DNA of 64,000 nucleotides, taken from NCBI GenBank assembly GCA_025617745.1, contig CM046870.1, positions 5,173,618 through 5,237,617 of the forward strand. The letters are read 5' to 3'. Position 1 is the stretch's first letter. Every line of letters starts with the position of its first letter. Under the pieces are notes generated by a model. It searched no databases. It was not told where the DNA came from and saw only the letters and a list, made by a program, of their open reading frames with translations. Made by a program: the position numbers and the translations under genes. Shown here piece after piece: positions 58,819-64,000 of this stretch. This stretch comes from Heliocidaris erythrogramma (Eukaryota; Echinodermata; Echinoidea; Camarodonta; Echinometridae).

Positions 58819-58891
58819 GTCTCCGCCGGGAATCGAACCCGCGGGTCGTTGGCCTAGAACGTCAATGCCTTAACCACTAGACCACGGAGAC
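58819..58891 (-). tRNA. tRNA-like gene, anticodon UCU (Arg), copy 2
   Basis: A 73-nt cloverleaf on the minus strand with a perfect acceptor stem and B box. The anticodon stem has one mismatch (TTGAC/GCCAA) and the loop is GTTCTAG. The T stem has one mismatch from an inserted CG relative to copy 1. A T run follows (CATTTTTCAGCC). It may be decaying. Confidence 0.55.
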
Positions 58892-59031
58892 GGGTTAGTG
58901 GTTTCGGCGACACCAGATTCAATTGACCGACATATTGACAAATCTTCAACCGAAACCACTAACCCGTCTCCGTCTGAAGATTTGTCAGTCTGTCGGTCAA
59001 TTGAATATGGTGTCGCCGAAACCACTAACCC

Positions 59032-59104
59032 GTCTCCGTGGTCTAGTGGTTAAAGCATTGGCGTTCTAAGCCAACAACCCGCGGGTTCGATTCCCGGCGG
59101 AGAC
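59032..59104 (+). tRNA. tRNA-like gene, anticodon UCU (Arg), copy 3
   Basis: A 73-nt cloverleaf, head-to-head with copy 2. The acceptor, D and anticodon stems (TTGGC/GCCAA, loop GTTCTAA) are intact. The T stem carries the same extra CG as copy 2. The T6 terminator is present. Position 32 is again G. Confidence 0.65.
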
Positions 59105-59255
59105 ATTTTTTCAGCCTTTGCAAAAAAAATTCAAAAAGGGAGGACAGCTCTGGGGAACTTTGATTTAAGTTACGCAACCATTATTCTCTCATTTCCTTTC
59201 GCATTGTATTTATTTACACGAGAGTTGCCAAAGCTGTTGTATATGTCATTTCCTT

Positions 59256-59292
<37 letters not shown>

Positions 59293-59997
59293 GAGCAGAA
59301 GCTAGTATATAGCAAGCTGTGTTTATGATTAATCACCGTACCGTATATTTGTCACAATAATCAAGTGAATTAAAAAAAAGTCGGGTAAAGTGTTATTTCT
59401 TTTACCAAGAAGTATTTGCAACATGTGAGTATGTGTTATTTATCCAAATCTTGCATGAGTTCTGAAGAAAATACATTTTCATCTTGATGAAGACTAAATA
59501 ATATGGATATAATTATGTAGTATATCTATTCTGTGGTTTAATACTCAGAGAAATTAAGGCCATGAAAACATAACATGCATAATTAGCGGTACGTCCCCTG
59601 TAAAGGATGCAAAAATGTAATAAATGAATTTATTGTCATTTTATTTTCATGGGGATTATGGCCCCCTTATATGGGTCTTGGGAGGACCGACGGATTGACT
59701 TTACCTGCTATACCCCCCCCCCCCCCCCCATTCCATTGGCATCCCGTCACCCCAGCGCGAGAGGAGAAGGGATTAATATCCTATAACGTATATTCATATC
59801 ATAGTGGAAATATTTTCGAAGGAATTTTTTGCTTTATTTTTGCTTATTTTTTGTGTTTTTGTTTGTTTGTTTGTTTGTTGTTGTTTTTTTCTTGGGGGCT
59901 CCTTCTTTACACCGTTGCAACCCTATTCCTAAGTGACGTGATCTCCTACACCTCCCTCCCCCGAATGATGTCTACATATTGGTTTAGTCTGTCATAT

Positions 59998-60699
59998 AAT
60001 GCTAGGAGTCCACTGGGCCGGCGCCAGTTGGTGCCAGTTTGCGCCAATGCAATTTGCTGTGGCGCCTAGTGTCGCCAATAAGGTGCCTAGTGGCGTGTAG
60101 TGGCTCAAACTGCCTCCCAACTGGCTCGTGGTGGCACCAAATTTGAATTTGGCGGCAAGAATATTTCAAAATGTTTGAAATCTTCGTCGCGCCACTTGCA
60201 TCGAGCAATCAGCGCCAAGTGTCCAACATATCGCCCTTTGGCGCAAACAATCCGCATATTGGAATCCACTGGAATGTAATGGTGCGCGCCAAGTTGTACA
60301 TATTTAGTAGAGATGTTGTTCATACAGCAGCTGAGGAGGGTCTGAACCAGGTAGCCGATGGCCGGTATTTATATAGTCGGCAAGTAGCGCCAAGTGGCGG
60401 CAAGTTCAAACCAATTTGGCGACCTTTGGCACAAACTAATCACCAAGTGCCGCAAAGTAGCCGTCTATTGGCGCGAATGGCGCCAACAGGGTGAATTTGG
60501 GAATCAAATGGCCGTGTAATGGCGCAAAATGGCGCAACATTTTGGAGCAAGCCGGGTGGCATTTGGCGCACGCCACATGGCACCCAGTTTATTCCACTTG
60601 GCGACACATGCCGAGTGGACATTAATTCGGCCCCACAGCGAGCCACTACGCGCCAATTATGGCGCGAACTGGCACCAACTGGCGCCGGCCCTAGCATTA
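59998..60699. mobile_element. GGCGCC-rich 700-bp element with inverted ends
   Basis: The left TAATGCTAGGAGTCCACTGG..GGCGCCAGTTGGTGCCAGTT pairs with the inverted AACTGGCACCAACTGGCGCC..CTAGCATTA. The interior repeats TGGCGCCA-like palindromic words (GGCGACC, TGGCGC, GCGCCAA) many times on both strands, giving a GC content well above the flanks. No coding capacity. Confidence 0.75.
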
Positions 60700-60781
60700 G
60701 GGAATGAATTGAGGAGATATACAATAACATCTTTCCAACGGTATGAAATTTATGCGACAGCCACCCGAGTGTGCGGTTACG

Positions 60782-60836
60782 TAAACCCGAACCCTACCCT
60801 AAACTTTAAACCCGAACCCGAACCCTAACCCTATAT
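60782..60836. repeat. degenerate telomere-like CCCGAA/CCCTAA repeat
   Basis: AACCCGAACCCTACCCTAAA and ACCCGAACCCGAACCCTAAC lie in tandem, followed by TATATATA. The period is about 6 bp with CCCTAA and CCCGAA units, a short interstitial telomere-like tract. Confidence 0.6.
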
Positions 60837-60970
60837 ATATAGCTGTCGCAAAAGGAAGTTTACCCAAGTATATGCTTCCATGATATAAGTAAAAAGTAGA
60901 AATAAATTAAATTGAAATAAAGAGTCCTAAAATATGAAGTGGCAGAAATCCCCTCCTTTTTTAAATTTTA

Positions 60971-61165
60971 TTTTTAACACGATAAAAACTACTTTCGAAA
61001 AATAAACTCAATGGCAATTTCAAAGGCATGATTGTAGTGCCCATAAAAATCAGGTTCGGATTACGTAATACGCGATTGTGATGTTCGCACATTTCTAAAG
61101 GTGACAGACGGGTTATTGAAATTGTCTTGAGTTTATTTTTCGAAATAGTTTTTATCGTGTTTTTT
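60971..61165. repeat. 195-bp inverted-repeat element
   Basis: ACACGATAAAAACTACTTTC followed by GAAAAATAAACTCAATGGC pairs with GAGTTTATTTTTCGAAATAG followed by TTTTTATCGTGT. Arms are about 50 bp. Confidence 0.75.
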
Positions 61166-61186
61166 ACATTTAACAGTTACATGTTC

Positions 61187-61493
61187 CTCCCCTTCACCCT
61201 GTCTCATCGAACATCAACCCCCACATAAAAGAAATTGTAGCACAGAAAGAATTAAGTTCAACTAAGAAACAGTCCCCCCCCCAAAAAAAAAAAAAAAATA
61301 AATAAATAAATAAATAAATAAAAATAACAAAACAACAAAAAACAAAAAACTGTTCAAAGTTCAATTTAGAAAGTAATGCCATGCCATGGGGGGGGGGGGG
61401 GGGGGGACTGTTTCTTAGTTGAACTTAATTCTTTCTGTGCTACAATTTCTTTTATGTGGGGGTTGATGTTCGATGAGACAGGGTGAAGGGGAG
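61187..61493. repeat. 307-bp palindrome with poly-C and poly-G at the loop
   Basis: Arms of about 100 bp are perfect or nearly so: CTCCCCTTCACCCTGTCTCA.. at the left, ..TGAGACAGGGTGAAGGGGAG at the right. They end in a C run and a G run around an A-rich loop of (AAAT)n. Confidence 0.88.
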
Positions 61494-61714
61494 TTGGTGC
61501 ATAATTTCAAACAATAAGATGCAAAAATTTAAAAAGACGCATGAGTAGCCATGATACAAAAGAAGCTGGACGCGTAAGATAAGCAAAAAGCGCATCTACA
61601 AGGAGACGTCATGAAAAGAAAATTGCGCAAAGTGGAATAATTACTGAGCAAGTATATGTACATATATAATGTTATATATGTTTTTTCCTTACAATTATAT
61701 ATATATATATATAT

Positions 61715-61955
61715 ATATATGATCACCATTTGCTCATTTACATAGACATGAGCACAAACTTGGCATTCTTGTCACTTGTTCTACAGTGATATATAAAACG
61801 ACCCACTCTTAATTAGAGAATGGTAACATATCTCCTGCGAGATTGCATCACTGATCATGATGAGATCCTTTGCACAGACATGAATACAATCTTGGCATTA
61901 TTGTCACATGTGCTACAATGATATCCAGAAGACCCACGATGCAGAATGCTATGTT
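61715..61955. repeat. tandem repeat of about 130 bp, right part
   Basis: Two units continue the array of 57185-57877: GATCACCATTTGCTCATTTA..GACATGAGCACAAACTTGGC and GATCATGATGAGATCCTTTG.. to GACCCACGATG, with the same order of words. Confidence 0.8.
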
Positions 61956-62512
61956 GTACGATTGCGTACCGTCATAAATGGCGCCTGTAATTGTTCAAAC
62001 GAAAAAGAAATCGAGTCATTCTTTTAAATTTGAAAAAAGTGGTGGTATATTTTATCATACGAAAAATCTTATATCAGCTGTTTTAAAATCATTAATTACG
62101 CTGTAAACATTATCACATTAATACGACCCTATTCGAGTATGACATGATATGGTATATTTTTTTGAAAAATAGGATTGATCCAACACTGAACACTGCATTC
62201 TCATATCACCACTGAAATCGGCAGTATCATGAGGCAATGGTGAGGGAGACTGAACTAGGAGGAGGTAGAGAGAGAAAGAGATTGGGAGGGAGGGGTGAAG
62301 GGGGGGGGGGGGAGGGGGGTCGAGAGGAAGAAAAAAATTAGTAGATTTTTTGCTACTTATTTCTTGAGGATTACGTTGTCTGTCTGTGATCTGGAACAGG
62401 GTCTGGTTAAGTTAAGATTGGTTTTGTCCAAAGTATCGGGGTATGGACAAGAACAAAATTCGAGAGATTTTAATCAGAATTGTAAGAAAAGATGTATTTA
62501 AATTATACTTAC

Positions 62513-63706
62513 CAAACATAGCTCCGCTTACAGGGAAGCTTAGACCAACGAAGAAAAACAGCATGGACACGCCGGTGGAATATTGGTCCTTCCCGATGGC
62601 ATTCATTACAAGCAAGAATTGAGCTGGTGCCTTGGCACCAATCATGACCCCGTAAACAGCGGAGAGCGCCACCAAAAACCAAAACGATTCTGCGATGAAA
62701 TTGATAAAGAAAGCTGCAGCTGTGATCAGGTTGACGACGTAGTACCATACTTCCACTTTAACGTAACCCGTTGAAGAGAATAGACCTCCACCTAGACGTC
62801 CGAAAAAGTTGCAGATACCTCCAGCAATGGACACCTGAACTGCTTGGTATGGCAGCAAACCTTTGGCAATGGCGTTGGGAATCACAAAGAGCAGCCAGCC
62901 GCTGTAGGATAGACCGTATAGGAAAGCTTGGATGCAGACAACAATAAGCAGCGGGTGATCTTTGAAGAGACCCAGCTCAAAAAATCGAATAAATGCTCGT
63001 AACGAGTGCATAATGTTTCTCTTTCTTTTTGCAACTTGAGCAGGGACATGGTCAGTTGCGTCTTGGCTTGCTAACGGATCAACACCATTTTCGTTGAATG
63101 GCGTTATCTGAATTGATTCTTCTGTTACACCGTGTCCCCCTTTTAATATGGAAAATGTAATTAGCTTATTTGCAGTTTGATCAGTATCGTTCCTCGTTGC
63201 TTTATCTCTGATGTCTTTCGCCGAGATCGCTGTACGATTTGCAGCTTCCAAATGCTCTGCAATCGTCGAATCATCTTTACTATCATTACTCCTCTGTCCA
63301 TCGGTCGCTTTATCATCAACATCCTCGGCACATCTTGTGCACCGTTCAGTATGACAGTTCTCTACTGCATGACTGTCTCTTCGACGCTCGTTCGATGAAT
63401 CAAATGTTGGATTTACGACACCATCGACGTCAGATGTAACCTTGGTGTCTTCTGCAGAGTGGCCATCTCTTGTCACGGGTTCCAATAAAGCGCCGCTCAC
63501 CATCATATTGGCATTAATACCACCAAACAGAAGCACTGCGCCCCTCCATCCATAGAGATTATCCAGGAATTCGAAGAGAAGAGGGAGTAACATCACTCCT
63601 GTACTCCCACCCGATAACAGAATACCAATGGCAAGTCCAAACCGATCAGGAAAGTAGCGGGCTGGACACGAATTTGTGGGCGATATGAAGAGGACATAGC
63701 CAAAGC
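62513..63706 (-). CDS. SLC16-type monocarboxylate transporter, one internal exon (partial gene)
   Basis: One 1194-nt exon on the minus strand, from acceptor ..ACAG|GCTTTG (63706) to donor G|GTAAGT (62513), encodes about 397 residues of a major facilitator protein. The first part holds CPARYFPDRFGLAIG, a LLSGGSTGVMLLPLL helix and YGWRGAVLL, the classic N-half (TM4-6) motifs of MCTs. A long hydrophilic loop follows (about 150 residues, rich in Asp, Ser, Thr and His). Then come KDHPLLIVVCIQAF and helices TM7 to about TM11, with SGWLLFVIPNA, GRLGGGLFSSTG and GVMIGAKAPAQFLLV. It ends SGAMFG, where the last helices would begin. The donor and acceptor are good. The 5' exon (TM1-3) must be at higher coordinates beyond this window; the 3' exon was not found below 62513. 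Substrate unknown. Confidence 0.85.
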
Positions 63707-64000
63707 CTGTTCAAAAACACAATTTTCTCACCGTTAATTACCATAAAAAGAACCCTGGAAAGTCGGAAATCAGTATTATTTTGATCTATCTTTATCCAGA
63801 TTACTTACAATGCTATACTGATACGACAATATTACCCATGCAGTGTATTTTATCCTTCTTATTAGCTTTCATGCTTAGGCCATTGTGCACTGTAAGAATA
63901 CCACTATGCACATTACAACACTAGTAGCGCAGCACAGTAAAGGAGCAAAATAGTGGACTTTCGTTAAAGTGAAAAGATCGTCTCTCATCTCCTTACTCAT
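63707..64000. other. intron upstream of the transporter exon
   Basis: AT-rich DNA with no further exon recognised, consistent with the 5' part of the gene lying outside the window. Confidence 0.5.

Larger units (their letters stand above)
58719..59207. repeat. 489-bp palindrome with two divergent tRNA-like genes
   Basis: Arms of about 235 bp are inverted copies. Each contains, from outside in, GCGAAAGGAA(G/A)TGAGAGAAT, AACTTAAATCAAAGTTCCCC, GCAAAGGCTGAAAAA, the tRNA-like gene and the AATTGACCGACA..TTGACAAATC flank. The centre (about 58950-58975) repeats AACCGAAACCACTAACCCGTC. Outer ends abut (TA)n at the left. The tRNA genes transcribe away from the centre, their terminators towards the ends. 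Confidence 0.88.
57878..61714. mobile_element. about 3.8-kb segment inserted in the tandem repeat, TA-flanked (candidate)
   Basis: The repeat breaks in a (TA)n tract at about 57870-57897 and resumes after another (TA)n tract at about 61697-61720. So a multi-kilobase piece seems to have landed in the TATATA part of a unit. It contains a tRNA-bearing palindrome, a GGCGCC-rich element, telomere-like words and an inverted poly-C/poly-G pair, but no coding region. It might be several nested insertions or a rearrangement rather than one element. Confidence 0.5.

Overview
The window is nuclear DNA from an animal. It has split genes with GT-AG introns of a few hundred bases to about 2 kb, AT-rich intergenic DNA, very many long inverted repeats, and G/C homopolymer tracts. 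The gene families, a compact single-exon rhodopsin-like receptor resembling the lineage-expanded receptors of sea urchins, and the dense foldback repeats suggest an echinoderm, probably a sea urchin. This is inference; no diagnostic marker gene is present.

Five protein-coding loci can be supported. On the + strand: a complete four-exon YAE1 gene (12594-16031, 226 aa), a nine-exon TPR protein resembling the Rpl4 chaperone Acl4 (23120-29824, 409 aa) and an intronless class A GPCR (55927-56934, 335 aa). On the - strand: a complete seven-exon STK16-type kinase (37863-46349, 295 aa) and one large internal exon of an SLC16-type monocarboxylate transporter (62513-63706) whose other exons were not found. 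For the split genes, all splice phases between the assigned exons agree. One Acl4-like intron has AT-AC ends and a good U12 branch site, so it looks like a minor-spliceosome intron. YAE1 (Fe-S delivery to ABCE1) and the Acl4-like protein (ribosomal protein L4 chaperone) both touch ribosome biology, but nothing shows that they are linked functionally.

Mobile DNA dominates the rest. A decayed Tc1-like transposon (239-1934) lies beside a tRNA-like gene. A young LTR element (4337-9830) has two 848-bp LTRs that I see differing at only two positions; it carries Gag and protease but no reverse transcriptase, RNase H or integrase. A Penelope-like remnant (about 19540-20455) has a GIY-YIG fragment between inverted ends. 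There are also MITE-like elements with TA, TTA, TTAA or 8-bp target duplications, several of them in introns of the genes above.

Regions: 1-12.6 kb tRNA-like unit, Tc1, LTR element and dispersed repeats; 12.6-16.0 YAE1; 16.1-18.1 a TIR-bounded array of about ten 171-bp units rich in AGGTCA half-sites; 18-23 Penelope remnant and low-complexity DNA; 23.1-29.8 Acl4-like gene; 30-37.8 repeats and MITEs; 37.9-46.3 STK16; 46.5-55.5 tandem repeats, foldbacks and RFX X-box-like palindromes; 55.9-56.9 GPCR; 57-62 a tandem array split by a roughly 3.8-kb TA-flanked segment that holds a head-to-head tRNA-like palindrome; 62.5-63.7 transporter exon.
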